This document shows, one piece after another, positions 1 through 8,049 of a stretch of DNA of 64,000 nucleotides. The notes beneath the pieces were generated by a model. It had not been told where the DNA came from and searched no databases. It saw only the letters and a program-made list of their open reading frames with translations. Source of the DNA: Brachybacterium massiliense (lineage in GTDB: Bacteria > Actinomycetota > Actinomycetes > Actinomycetales > Dermabacteraceae). Numbering within the stretch: the stretch's first letter is position 1; every line of letters begins with the position of its first letter. The translations under genes and the position numbers were made by a program. The stretch spans positions 434,001 to 498,000 of the forward strand of contig NZ_FXXB01000007.1 in NCBI RefSeq assembly GCF_900184245.1, given 5' to 3'.

Positions 1-805
1 CCAGGCCGTCGAGGAGGGCGCAGATCTGGTCATGGCCGCCGGCGGCGACGGGACCGTGCGCATGGTCGCCTCGGTGCTGGCCGGCACCGATACCCGGATG
101 GGCATCATCCCCGCCGGCACCGGGAACCTGCTGGCCCGCAACATCGAGATCCCGCTCGAGGACCCGTCGGCCGCGATGGTCGCGGCGCTGACCGGCACGG
201 ACCACCAGGTCGACGTGGGCTGGCTGCGCACCGGCACCTCCGCCTCCGCGGCCCGCTCCGCGCCCAAGCAGATCTTCCTGGTGATCGCCGGGTTCGGGGC
301 GGATGCGGAGATGATCGGCTACACCGATCCGAAGATGAAGAAGCGGATCGGCTGGATCGCGTACATCTTCGGCGGCATCCGCACGATCCTGGGCCGCTCG
401 GTGGACGTGGTGGTGCAGCTGCCGGACGAGTCCCGCCACGCCCACAAGGCCCGCACGGTGCTGCTGGGCAACGTGGGCAAGCTGCCCGGCGGCTTCGTGC
501 TGATGCCGGATGCGACGATCGACAACGGCCGTCTCGAGGTGGTGGTCGCCGGATGGCGCGGCGCCGCCGGGTTCAGTCAGGTCGCCGCGCAGGTGGTCAA
601 CCCCAAGCTGATCCCGAAGTACGGGCCGAAGCTCTCCACGATGGAGCGCTACCTGACCCCCGGCATCCACGTCACGACCACGAAGGCGCAGCCCGTGCAG
701 CTCGACGGCGACTCGGACGCCGAGGCCACGCACATGATCGCGACCGTCGATCCAGGCGTGCTGCGCCTGCGGGTGCCGGAGGGCACGGACCTCTCGCAGC
801 CGTAG
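1..805 (+). CDS. Diacylglycerol kinase-type lipid kinase, C-terminal part (5' end outside window)
   Basis: The reading frame is open from base 2 and carries no start inside the window that would be early enough, so the gene begins upstream. The first visible residues contain the GGDGT motif of the DAGK catalytic domain, followed by the PAGTGN motif that helps bind nucleotide, and later G-F-G-A-D and the C-terminal beta domain ending in R-L-R-V-P. Family members phosphorylate diacylglycerol or related lipids (also sphingosine-type substrates in eukaryotes) with ATP at the inner face of the membrane. Roughly the last 267 residues are present, so about 50 to 100 residues of a normal-length kinase are missing. 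In many actinobacteria such a gene lies near serS and pheA, and pheA is indeed nearby here. The family is clear; the lipid substrate is not. Confidence 0.9.
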   Translation, partial: QAVEEGADLVMAAGGDGTVRMVASVLAGTDTRMGIIPAGTGNLLARNIEIPLEDPSAAMVAALTGTDHQVDVGWLRTGTSASAARSAPKQIFLVIAGFGADAEMIGYTDPKMKKRIGWIAYIFGGIRTILGRSVDVVVQLPDESRHAHKARTVLLGNVGKLPGGFVLMPDATIDNGRLEVVVAGWRGAAGFSQVAAQVVNPKLIPKYGPKLSTMERYLTPGIHVTTTKAQPVQLDGDSDAEATHMIATVDPGVLRLRVPEGTDLSQP

Positions 806-833
806 GCGGGCCTGCCCGACGGGCGCTTCGGTC

Positions 834-966
834 CTACGACCGCTCCGCCTCCGGCGCGATGAGCTTCCCGCTGCGGGCGAGGCCGGGATCGGTGCCGTCC
901 GCGAGGTCGAGCGCCTGCTGGAGCGTCTGGTCGATGCGGAGCCTGTGTCCCTTGCGCCCGCCGGGC
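834..966 (-). pseudogene. Coding-like tail beyond the universal stress protein, in another frame
   Basis: Directly after the stop of the stress-protein gene, a different minus-strand frame continues for about 43 codons to a TAG. Its third codon positions are G or C in all but one codon from the GHRLRIDQTL stretch to the end, and the peptide (RIDQTLQQALDLADG and following) looks like ordinary protein. There is no ATG, GTG or TTG in that frame close enough to start it. Either a frameshift moved the stop of the upstream gene forward, or this is the tail of a lost gene. I do not recognise a family in the tail. On the plus strand nothing convincing is present. Confidence is limited to the statement that it is codon-biased, not to a function. 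Confidence 0.35.
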
Positions 967-1947
967 TCACCGGCCGGGCCGATCCTCGAGCGCGCTGCGC
1001 ACGCCCTCCATCCGGGAGTCCTCGAGCGGCGGGACCACCATGACGGGGCTCTCCGCGCCGTGCAGGGCGGCGCGCGAGACCGATCCCAGCAAGGCGCTCG
1101 CCACGGCGCCGCGGCCGCGGGAGCCGACCACGACCAGCTGGGCGGTGCGACTCGCCTCGCGGAGCAGCTTGCCGGGGTCGCCGAGGGTGACCTCCGCGGT
1201 GATCTCGAGGCCCGGGACGTGCTCGCGCACCCAGTCGGCGGCCTCGTCGAGCGCGCTCTGCACCGAGGTGCGGTGGTGCTCGGTCGCCTCGGCGGCGACG
1301 GCGGCCCCGGCCGGGGTCCAGAAGTCGTCGTGCGGGACGGAGAGGGCGACGAGCATCCGCAGCGAGGTACGGCGCTCTGCCGCTTCCTGCGCCGCGTGCA
1401 GCGCGGCACGCCGACCGTCGAGCGAGCCGTCGAGGCCCACGACCACGGGGCCGGAGGCCTTCTCGGTCTTCGAGGGCACGACGATCACGGGGCAGCGCGC
1501 GTGCGCGGGCAGCTCCGCAGCGACCGAGCCGAGCAGCCGGCCGAGGAAGCCGCCGCGCCCGCGGGCGCCGACGACCATCAGCAGGGCGCTGTCCGAGGCC
1601 TCGACCAGCGCGCCCACCGAGTCACCCTCGGCGGTGAGATACGAGACCTCTCCGGGATGGTCCATGAGCTGCGCGGCGGCGGCGTCGAGCACCGCCTGGG
1701 CCTGACGCTTCTTCACCTCCGCCTCGGGCTCCTGCGGGAGTGCGGCGTAGGTGACGTAGACGTCCAGCGGCGCCCGGTAGGTGGTGATGACGCTCAACGT
1801 CACGCCCCGACGGGTCGCGATCGCCGCGCCGTACTCGAGAGCCGCGACGGAGTGGGGCGACCCGTCGAAGCCGACGGCGACGCCGAGCCTGCGCGCACCG
1901 GGGTCGAAGGGGATGGTGGGCTGGTCCTGCTGGCCGTGGGAGTTCAT
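967..1947 (-). CDS. Universal stress protein with two UspA domains
   Basis: The 326-residue product contains two tandem UspA folds. Each has the start pattern (VAVGFDGSPHS near residue 25, VVVGLDGSLDG near 170) and the ATP-binding signature G-x-x-G-x-G-x-x-x-x-x-x-G-S (GARGRGGFLGRLLGSVA near 130; GSRGRGAVASALLGSVS near 275), so both domains should bind ATP. Tandem Usp proteins in actinobacteria act in dormancy, hypoxia and energy stress. I chose the ATG at 1947 because AAGGGA lies seven bases before it; an in-frame GTG five codons upstream lacks such a site. The C-terminus extends about 20 residues past the last domain and is followed by a codon-biased stretch in another frame, so the end may have been altered by a frameshift. 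Confidence 0.92.
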   Translation of the reverse strand: MNSHGQQDQPTIPFDPGARRLGVAVGFDGSPHSVAALEYGAAIATRRGVTLSVITTYRAPLDVYVTYAALPQEPEAEVKKRQAQAVLDAAAAQLMDHPGEVSYLTAEGDSVGALVEASDSALLMVVGARGRGGFLGRLLGSVAAELPAHARCPVIVVPSKTEKASGPVVVGLDGSLDGRRAALHAAQEAAERRTSLRMLVALSVPHDDFWTPAGAAVAAEATEHHRTSVQSALDEAADWVREHVPGLEITAEVTLGDPGKLLREASRTAQLVVVGSRGRGAVASALLGSVSRAALHGAESPVMVVPPLEDSRMEGVRSALEDRPGR

Positions 1948-2053
1948 GGTGCATCCCTTCACGGGGCTTCCGAAGTGGCGAGGACGACGCCCCGTCCTCG
2001 AGTCCGTCCTCGCACCTCCACCGTACCCCCGCAGCGGCGCACCGCACCGGGAC

Positions 2054-3013
2054 TCAGGTCGGGGTGATCATCTCCGACAGCCGCGCGATCCAGTCGCGGG
2101 CGTCGTCGTAGGCGTGGTCCGCGAAGTCCTCGCGCACCTCGGCGCTCTGCCCGTCGGCCCGCGGGTAGGAGCCGAGGTAGTGCACCACGGGGCAGAGGCG
2201 GTGCAGGGAGCGCAGGGCGGCGGAGACGCGGCGATCTTCGATGTGGCCCTCGAGGTCGAAGGAGAAGGAGTACCGGCCCAGGAAGTCCCCGACGGGGCGC
2301 GACTCGATCCGGGACATGTTCACGCCGTTGGAGCTGAGGATCTCGAGCGCCTCGAGCAGTGCGCCGGAACGGTTGTGGGGCAGCTGGATGACGAGGGTGG
2401 TCTTGTCGGCGCCGGTGCGGGCGGGGATCCGACCCTCGCGGGTGACGAGCACGAAGCGGGTGATCGCGCCCTCGTAGTCCTCGATGCCCTCGGCGAGCAC
2501 CTCGAGCCCGAAATGCTTCGCGGCCAGCGGCGAGCAGACGGCGGCGCGGCCGCGCGCCTCCTGCGCGGTCATGGCGGCGAGGTCCCGGGCCGCGGCGGCG
2601 GTCGAGGAGGCGGCGGCGATGTTCGCCTCGGGGACGCTGCGGCGCAGCCAGCCCTGCACCTGCGCCTGGGCGTGCGGGTGGGAGGAGACGGTGGTGAGCT
2701 CCTCGAGCGGGGTCCTCTCGCGGGCGGCGAGCACGAAGGTGATCTGCACGGTCTGCTCGGCGACGATGGTGATCGCATCGGTTGCGGCGAGCACGTCGAG
2801 GGTGCCGGAGACTCCACCCTCGACGGAGTTCTCGATCGGCGCCATCAGAGCGTCGATATCCCCCGCGAGCAGGTCGGTGGTGGCCGTGGCGACGGAGGCG
2901 AAGGGCACCAGCTCGGGTTCGGCGGAGCGGAACTCCTCGGGCGTCTCGGCGAGGGCCTGCAGGAGCGCCTGGTGGGTGAAGGTGGTCTCGGGACCGAGGA
3001 ATCCGTACCGCAT
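2054..3013 (-). CDS. pheA: Prephenate dehydratase
   Basis: The enzyme turns prephenate into phenylpyruvate in phenylalanine synthesis, in the cytoplasm. The 319-residue product starts MRYGFLGPETTFTHQAL as the family does and has the substrate-binding dehydratase domain over about residues 1-185. An ACT regulatory domain follows (about 200-285) with the ESRP motif (IESRPVGDFLGRYSFS) that forms the phenylalanine allosteric site, so end-product inhibition is expected. No chorismate mutase domain is fused, as usual for actinobacterial monofunctional enzymes. A TACCCT box ends seven bases before the ATG, which suggests a leaderless transcript. The gene stands alone between the stress protein and the HNH gene. 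Confidence 0.95.
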   Translation of the reverse strand: MRYGFLGPETTFTHQALLQALAETPEEFRSAEPELVPFASVATATTDLLAGDIDALMAPIENSVEGGVSGTLDVLAATDAITIVAEQTVQITFVLAARERTPLEELTTVSSHPHAQAQVQGWLRRSVPEANIAAASSTAAAARDLAAMTAQEARGRAAVCSPLAAKHFGLEVLAEGIEDYEGAITRFVLVTREGRIPARTGADKTTLVIQLPHNRSGALLEALEILSSNGVNMSRIESRPVGDFLGRYSFSFDLEGHIEDRRVSAALRSLHRLCPVVHYLGSYPRADGQSAEVREDFADHAYDDARDWIARLSEMITPT

Positions 3014-3081
3014 GCACGGAAGGGTACTCGGGGCTGCTCAGGCCGGCGCGCCCCGTCCGTCGCCGCTGCGGAGGCGGAGGG

Positions 3082-4701
3082 TCAGAACGGTGGAGGGGAC
3101 TTCTTGAGCTCCTCGAGCCTGCGCTCCTCGTCGGTGAGCTCGACCTCGGGGTCCACCGGTCCCCACTCGTCGAGGAGGCGGTCGAGCTCGCCGCTGCGTT
3201 CCATCTCGTCCATGTCGACGAGCCACTGGTGATGCACCCATGATTCGGTGAGCACCTTGGCCAGGCGTGGGGTCGCGAGGTCGCGGGCAGGGGCCACCCG
3301 GGTGGTGATCAGGGGTGGGGAGCCGACGGTCCAGGTGGTGGTGCCGTCGGGTTCTCGGGTGGGGTCGATCCGCTTGGCGGTCTTGAGGTCGTGGTGTCCC
3401 CAGTGCAGTCGTTGGAGGTTGTCGAGGCTGGTGGGCCCGCCGCGGGAGGGGTGGACGTGGTCGAACTCCTCGATGTGGTCGTTCTCCGCGTCATCGGTGG
3501 TGGGGCGGGGGCATCCGGGAACCGCGCAGCGAGGGTTCTGCAGGCGCAGGTGCTCGACCATCTCGGCGGTGGGCCGGTACTTCTCCGCGGGCACGGGGAG
3601 GTAGCTGCCGACGATGGGGTTGGTGAAGATGCGGTGCCAGACGGGCTCGGCCGCGGCGAGGGCGCGGGCCATCTCGGCGGGCAGTGGAGTGATGCCGTCG
3701 TAGGTGGCGGGGGTGTCGTCCAGGCCCATCAGGGTGAGCACGGGGATGACGACGTTCACGCGGTGGCGGGGCGCGGGGACCTCCACACCGGCGGTGTCGA
3801 GCATTGTGCGCTGGAGGATCGCGTAGCGCAGCTCGGCGAGGCTCATCGCTGAGCCGTCGCGGGCGACCTCGCCGTCCAGGTCGAACGGGATCGGGGCATC
3901 GTTCTCGACGGCGCGACGCTGATCTCCCTGGACGGCGCGCGCGGCGGCGTCGAGGCGGCGGGCGAGGCCGAGGATCTCGGGGATCGGTCCCGTGATCCGC
4001 AGGCAGGCGGTGCCGTCGTCGCGCCCGTTGCCCTCGAGGCTCACGTCGCGGGTGTCCTCCGGGCGGGTGCGAGGAGTGCGGCACTCGAACCAGGCGACCA
4101 GCTGGCGCAGCTCGTCCCGGAATCTGTCCACAGGAATGGAGGCGAGATCCCAGGCGGCGATCTGCTCATCGAGCTGAGAACGCTGGAACGGGGTCAGATC
4201 GCGCACTGCCCGCAGGGTGCGCGAATGCCATTCCTGGGGCATTTCTCCGGCGGCGAGCCGCTCGAAGGTCCGGGGCATCTGCGTGACGGCGATATGTGCG
4301 TCGCTGATGCGCGAGACAGCGGCGTCGGTGGTGGTGCGCAGGGCGATCGCCACGGCGAGGCTGCGTTCTTCGCGGTCGTCAGCGAGGTCGGGATCGTCGC
4401 GATCCACCCAGAATCCGGCGAGGGAGAGGAGCTTCCGTGCGTACCGCCGGGAGGCCTCGCGCTCGTCGTGCAGAAGATCGACGATGGCCGCCGCATCGGC
4501 GCTGCCCGGCTCGACGTTTCCGCGCATGAGCAGGGAGGAATCGGTGAGCTCGGCGCGCGCACGCACTCGTGTCCGTGGAGGACCATCGAGGGTCCGGGCG
4601 GAGGCGGAGGCGGAACTGATCGCGGGCCCGGAGGTGGAGCTGGGCGCGGTCGCGACGCCGGCGGCGGGCGTCGCCGCTGCGTGATGCTCTGTCGCAGTCA
4701 T
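3082..4701 (-). CDS. HNH endonuclease with DUF222 (13E12 repeat family)
   Basis: The 539-residue product has a variable Ala/Thr-rich head, a DUF222 region over about residues 70-340, and an HNH nuclease motif near residues 390-440: CAVPGCP, then ENDHIEEFDHVHPSRGG, then LHWGHHDLKT. The Cys pair, the D-H pair and the final H-H are those expected of a functional HNH fold. These proteins occur in many copies in actinobacterial genomes and behave like mobile or selfish elements; their biological role is not settled. An earlier ATG at 4800 would add 33 atypical residues, so I place the start at 4701. A run of nine G occupies the ribosome-binding region two bases before that ATG, and the intergenic DNA upstream is rich in TGTGGAT sites. 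Confidence 0.88.
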   Translation of the reverse strand: MTATEHHAAATPAAGVATAPSSTSGPAISSASASARTLDGPPRTRVRARAELTDSSLLMRGNVEPGSADAAAIVDLLHDEREASRRYARKLLSLAGFWVDRDDPDLADDREERSLAVAIALRTTTDAAVSRISDAHIAVTQMPRTFERLAAGEMPQEWHSRTLRAVRDLTPFQRSQLDEQIAAWDLASIPVDRFRDELRQLVAWFECRTPRTRPEDTRDVSLEGNGRDDGTACLRITGPIPEILGLARRLDAAARAVQGDQRRAVENDAPIPFDLDGEVARDGSAMSLAELRYAILQRTMLDTAGVEVPAPRHRVNVVIPVLTLMGLDDTPATYDGITPLPAEMARALAAAEPVWHRIFTNPIVGSYLPVPAEKYRPTAEMVEHLRLQNPRCAVPGCPRPTTDDAENDHIEEFDHVHPSRGGPTSLDNLQRLHWGHHDLKTAKRIDPTREPDGTTTWTVGSPPLITTRVAPARDLATPRLAKVLTESWVHHQWLVDMDEMERSGELDRLLDEWGPVDPEVELTDEERRLEELKKSPPPF

Positions 4702-4703
4702 CT

Positions 4704-4712
4704 CCCCCCCCC
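4704..4712 (-). promoter_or_regulatory. Nine-G homopolymer in the ribosome-binding site of the HNH gene
   Basis: Read on the minus strand the bases before the start codon are GAA, nine G, AG, ATG. The G run is also the only Shine-Dalgarno-like element. Runs of eight or more identical bases gain or lose a base by polymerase slippage, and here that would change the strength or spacing of the site. Phase-variable translation is an inference. Confidence 0.45.
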
Positions 4713-4873
4713 TTCGACAGTCCGTGGAGTCCGATGAGCCATGGCGCCGACGTCCGCGTCGATCGCGCCGCCGGGCGCACACATACTCCAAATCGAACAC
4801 TGCTCCGATTTGCCCTCAAGCCTATCGGGCCACTCCACGCAGGACAACAGTGCGCGGCATATGGCGATAAATC

Positions 4874-4950
4874 TGTGGATAACTCGCAGTGTGGAGGAAA
4901 GGTGGGCGACAGGGTGTGGATGAATCTCGTGGATCCACATTCCATCCACA
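4874..4950. promoter_or_regulatory. Cluster of four TGTGGAT sites, one a perfect DnaA box
   Basis: Two TGTGGAT sites lie on the plus strand (4874-4880, 4915-4921) and two on the minus strand (4933-4939, 4944-4950), so the pairs face each other. The first continues as TGTGGATAA, the reverse complement of the consensus DnaA box TTATCCACA; the second is TGTGGATGA. A BamHI-like palindrome GTGGATCCAC lies at 4929-4938. The rest of the 318-base gap between the HNH gene and the GNAT gene (4702-5019) is lower in GC than the genes around it and holds no ORF I can support. It must contain the HNH promoter. DnaA binding, or recognition by the HNH protein, is inference. Confidence 0.5.
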
Positions 4951-5019
4951 TTTTCAGAATGCTCGTTGACGGCAGCGCCTCCCCGCGCAGAGGGTCGGTA
5001 CATGACCCAGATCGACGAG

Positions 5020-5526
5020 CTAGTGCTCTCCGCGCAGCGGCAGGAGCCAGCGTTCGGCGCGCCGGGAGCCACCGGCCGGATGGGGCGCGCCCTCCCCCGT
5101 CGGGCGGGCGCCGATCCGCCGTGCGACCGCCTGCGAGGCGGTGTTCTCCGGAGCGATCAGCAGCACGGCCTCGGCCGCCCGAGGATCCCTGCGCGCACGC
5201 TGCACGATCGCCCCGGCCAAGGGCACCCCCAGGCCGCGACCTCGTGCGGGGGCGAGCAGCCAGTAGGTGAGCATCACCTGGTCACGTGCGAGACCGGGCG
5301 CGAGGCGGTGCACCCCTCCCCCGCCGAGCAGAGCGCCCGTGCGCGGGTCGAGCGCCGCGAACTCCTGCAGCGGGCCGTCCTCGCGCCAGCCTTCGCAGCG
5401 AGTGAGGAACTCGGCGAGCGAGGCAGCATCCCAGGCACGCCCGATGATCTCCTCGGCGAGCAGCGCGTCCTGGCTGGCGAGAATCGCAGCATGGTGCCGC
5501 GTCCCGAGATGCTCGAGGCCGAGCAT
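5020..5526 (-). CDS. GNAT family N-acetyltransferase
   Basis: The 168-residue product has the GNAT fold. The acetyl-CoA pyrophosphate loop is visible as A-R-G-R-G-L-G-V-P-L-A near residue 93, preceded by the beta-4 strand (QVMLTYWLLAP) and followed by the helix and the N-x-A-S-x-x-V-x-x-x-I-G segment (ENTASQAVARRIGARPTGE) typical of RimJ/RimL-like members. It should transfer an acetyl group from acetyl-CoA to an amine; the acceptor cannot be told. It follows the GntR gene by 36 bases on the same strand and is probably co-transcribed with it. That pairing would make the acetyltransferase a candidate target of the regulator. Confidence 0.88.
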   Translation of the reverse strand: MLGLEHLGTRHHAAILASQDALLAEEIIGRAWDAASLAEFLTRCEGWREDGPLQEFAALDPRTGALLGGGGVHRLAPGLARDQVMLTYWLLAPARGRGLGVPLAGAIVQRARRDPRAAEAVLLIAPENTASQAVARRIGARPTGEGAPHPAGGSRRAERWLLPLRGEH

Positions 5527-5562
5527 CAGCGCAGGCGCTTCCCCATCACCGGTTCCGCCGCA

Positions 5563-5979
5563 TCACGAGGCGGCCGTCGGGCCGCTGCCGTTCTCCCCCG
5601 CGAGCACGGCGCGCACCGTCGCGAGGATCTCGACGTCGCGGGCGCCGCGGGCACGGGCCGTCGCGACGGGGCCCGCGAACAGGGAGATCAGAGCCGCGTC
5701 CACCGGGCCGCCGCTCTCGCGCTGCATGCTCTCGACGTCGCGGCGGGCGATCTGCTGCGCGCCCGGCGCGATCGTGGTGCCCGCACCGCGGCGGGTGACG
5801 ATGATCCGCGCCTCCTCGAGGAGCTTGTAGGCGCGGGCCACGGTGCCCGCGGCCAGGCCGAGATCGGCGGCGTAGGCGCGGATCGCGGGCAGTCGGTCGC
5901 CGGGCACCAGCTCGCCGGTGCGGACCTGCTCGACGATCTCGCGGCGCACCTGCTCATAGGGAGGCTGTGGAGAAGGCAT
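5563..5979 (-). CDS. GntR family transcriptional regulator (short, YtrA-like)
   Basis: The 138-residue product has the N-terminal GntR winged helix: PPYEQVRREIVEQVRTGEL, then PGDRLPAIRAYAADLGLAAGTVARAYKLLEE, then G-A-G-T. Only about 65 residues follow, too short for FCD or UTRA effector domains and similar to the YtrA subfamily, which often controls ABC or stress genes near it. I prefer the ATG at 5979 to the GTG three codons earlier. TATCGT lies seven bases before it, so the transcript is probably leaderless, and an inverted repeat overlaps that promoter. The next gene on the same strand is the acetyltransferase. The effector is unknown. Confidence 0.85.
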   Translation of the reverse strand: MPSPQPPYEQVRREIVEQVRTGELVPGDRLPAIRAYAADLGLAAGTVARAYKLLEEARIIVTRRGAGTTIAPGAQQIARRDVESMQRESGGPVDAALISLFAGPVATARARGARDVEILATVRAVLAGENGSGPTAAS

Positions 5980-5985
5980 GGAGAC

Positions 5986-5999
5986 CACGATAGATCGTG
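5986..5999. promoter_or_regulatory. Inverted repeat over the GntR gene promoter (probable operator)
   Basis: CACGAT and ATCGTG form a perfect inverted repeat separated by AG. It overlaps the likely -10 box of the GntR gene and lies 64 bases before the divergent membrane-protein gene. GntR proteins bind such short palindromes and often repress themselves, so autoregulation is the simplest reading. The link is by position only. Confidence 0.5.
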
Positions 6000-6063
6000 A
6001 AGAACGCAGGGAGGGTCAGCGATGGGCGCCTGTGCGCGCAGGACCGCCCCGTAGCATCGGGAT

Positions 6064-8049
6064 GTGCTCCAGGAACTGCTCACCCCCGTGCGCCGTGCGC
6101 TGCTCGTGGTGCTGCTCGGCGCCCTCCTGGCGACGGGAGCGCCGAGCGCGAGCGCCGACGATCCCGACGATCCGGTGCGTCTGGTCATCGCGACCGCCGG
6201 GCTCTCCTGGGAGGACATCGATCCCGAGACCACCCCGCATCTGCAGTGTCTCGCCGACCGCTCCGGGGCAGGTGCCATGAACACCACCTCGACCACCGTG
6301 GTCTCCACGAAGCGTCAGGGCGTGGAGACGCTGCGCTCCGGGTACCGGGGCCTCGCTGAGGAGGCGCCGCGCAGCAGCGGCATCCCCACCCCGGCGAAGG
6401 ATCAGTGGGAGCAGCTCGGGGTGCCGGTGACCACCATCGACCTCGCCGACTCCGCCGACGCCGAGGCCGCGCAGGAGATCTCGGCGGCCGTCGAGGCGGG
6501 AGACATCGTCGAGGTCACCGTCCCGTCCCTGCCCGAGCGCGGAGACCCCGGCCGCACGGAGGCTCTCACGGCGCTCGACGAGTCCGTCGGCGCGACGCTC
6601 GAGGCGCTCGGCGGCTGCGAGAGCGCGGAGCTGCCGCGCACCCTGCTGGTCTCCGTCGCGGCCACCGATCCGGAGGACCCGGAGACGATCGAGCGCACCG
6701 GCGCGGTCGCCTCCCGCACCGTCGGCCTGCAGGTCGCGCTCGACACCGCCTTCCCCGGCCAGGCCCTCACCAGCGGTGCCACCAAGCAGAACGGCGTGGT
6801 GGTGCTGACCGACGTGGTCGCCACGATCCTCGCCTCCCACGACGTCTCCCCCGACGGCCTGATCCCCGGCCAGCCGTTCCGCGGCACCGACCACGACGCT
6901 CCGCAGCAGCTCGCCCTGGACCGCTCCCTCGCGGCCGCGAAGGTCGATGCCGCGACCGTGCCGGCGCTCGGCTCCTGGTTCGTGCTCGGCGTGATCGGGA
7001 TCGTGATCCTGCTGGTCCCGCCGCTGGCCCGTCGGCCGCGCCTCGCCGCCGTGGGCCGGGTGCTCGCAGCGGTCGCGCCGCTCGCGCTCGCGGTGGGGAT
7101 GTATGCCTCGCTGGTGCCGTGGTGGCGGGCCGAGCACCCCACCCTGGCGTTGACCGGGGTGGTGTGGGCGGGCTGCGCGCTGCTGTCCGTGCTGGTGCTG
7201 GCGGGGCCGTGGCGTCGCCATCGTCTGGGCCCCGTGGGGGTCTCCTCGGCGCTGGTGGCACTGCTGCTGCTGGCCGAGTCCGCCACCGGATCGCGGTTCC
7301 AGCTGGCCTCGCCGCTGGGTGCGCAGCCGATCTCCGGCGGGCGGTTCTACGGGCTGTCGAACCACCTGTTCGGGATGGTGCTGGCCGCCGCCCTGATGGC
7401 GCTGCTGTGCCTGTTCACCGTCATGGGCACGCCGCGCGCACGGGTGCTGTGGACGGTCGCCGTCGGCGCACTGGTCGCGATCGTGTGCGTCGCCCCGTCG
7501 ATGGGCGCGGACTTCGGCTCGATGCTCGCCACCATCCCCACCTTCGGGCTGCTCGCACTGCTGGTCTCCGGGATCCGGCCGCGGCTGTGGCACGTGCTCG
7601 CCCTCGGTGCTGCGGGCGCGGTGACGGTGCTGGCGGTGTCCTTCCTGGACTGGCTGCGCCCCGCCGAGGACCGCACCCATCTGGGGCGCTTCATCGACGA
7701 GCTGCTCAGCGGCGAGCTGCTGTCGGTGATCATCCGCAAGCTCGCCCAGAACATCGCGATGACCACGGGGTATCCGGCGCTCGCGGTGGTGATGGTGCTC
7801 GCGGCGCTGGCGTCGGCGGCGATCCTGATGCCGGGCCGGATCCGCTGGAGGCGCCTCGCGGCGCTGGACCTCGAGCACCCCGCCTCGTACTGGGTGCGGG
7901 TCGCGCTCGTGGTCGGAGCCTGGGTGGGCTACGCGGTCAACGACACCGGGCCCGTGCTGATCGCCTCGATGTTCGGGATCTGGCTGTGCCTGCTGCCCGC
8001 GACGCTGCCCGCGCCGCAGGAGGCGGAGCCTCCCGACGCGTCGTCCTGA
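6064..8049 (+). CDS. Polytopic membrane protein with a phosphatase/sulfatase-like extracellular N-terminal part
   Basis: The 661-residue product begins with a signal or anchor helix (ALLVVLLGALLATGAPSASA, residues 12-31). About 270 soluble residues follow, containing VIATAGLSWEDIDPETTPHLQCLA and later GVVVLTDVVATIL, a pattern resembling the alkaline-phosphatase/sulfatase superfamily but without the full set of metal ligands I could identify. From about residue 303 there are nine to eleven membrane helices. The start is a GTG with no clear ribosome-binding site. The gene is conserved in actinobacteria as far as I recall, but I cannot name its job. Its stop abuts the stop of the convergent glycosyltransferase gene, so the neighbourhood hints at an envelope or cell-surface glycan role. 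That role is inference. Confidence 0.72.
   Translation: MLQELLTPVRRALLVVLLGALLATGAPSASADDPDDPVRLVIATAGLSWEDIDPETTPHLQCLADRSGAGAMNTTSTTVVSTKRQGVETLRSGYRGLAEEAPRSSGIPTPAKDQWEQLGVPVTTIDLADSADAEAAQEISAAVEAGDIVEVTVPSLPERGDPGRTEALTALDESVGATLEALGGCESAELPRTLLVSVAATDPEDPETIERTGAVASRTVGLQVALDTAFPGQALTSGATKQNGVVVLTDVVATILASHDVSPDGLIPGQPFRGTDHDAPQQLALDRSLAAAKVDAATVPALGSWFVLGVIGIVILLVPPLARRPRLAAVGRVLAAVAPLALAVGMYASLVPWWRAEHPTLALTGVVWAGCALLSVLVLAGPWRRHRLGPVGVSSALVALLLLAESATGSRFQLASPLGAQPISGGRFYGLSNHLFGMVLAAALMALLCLFTVMGTPRARVLWTVAVGALVAIVCVAPSMGADFGSMLATIPTFGLLALLVSGIRPRLWHVLALGAAGAVTVLAVSFLDWLRPAEDRTHLGRFIDELLSGELLSVIIRKLAQNIAMTTGYPALAVVMVLAALASAAILMPGRIRWRRLAALDLEHPASYWVRVALVVGAWVGYAVNDTGPVLIASMFGIWLCLLPATLPAPQEAEPPDASS

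Noticed and set aside
1948..1962. GTG at 1962 as start of the universal stress protein
   Set aside because: The ATG at 1947 has AAGGGA at proper distance; the extra five residues are not typical of the family.
553..2067. Long plus-strand open frame opposite the universal stress protein
   Set aside because: Very high GC leaves antisense frames open. The product is low-complexity, rich in Arg/Gly/Ala, while the minus frame has clear UspA motifs.
6016..7878. 620-codon minus-strand frame opposite the large membrane protein
   Set aside because: Composition is His/Gln/Arg/Gly noise without motifs; the plus frame has a signal peptide and membrane helices.
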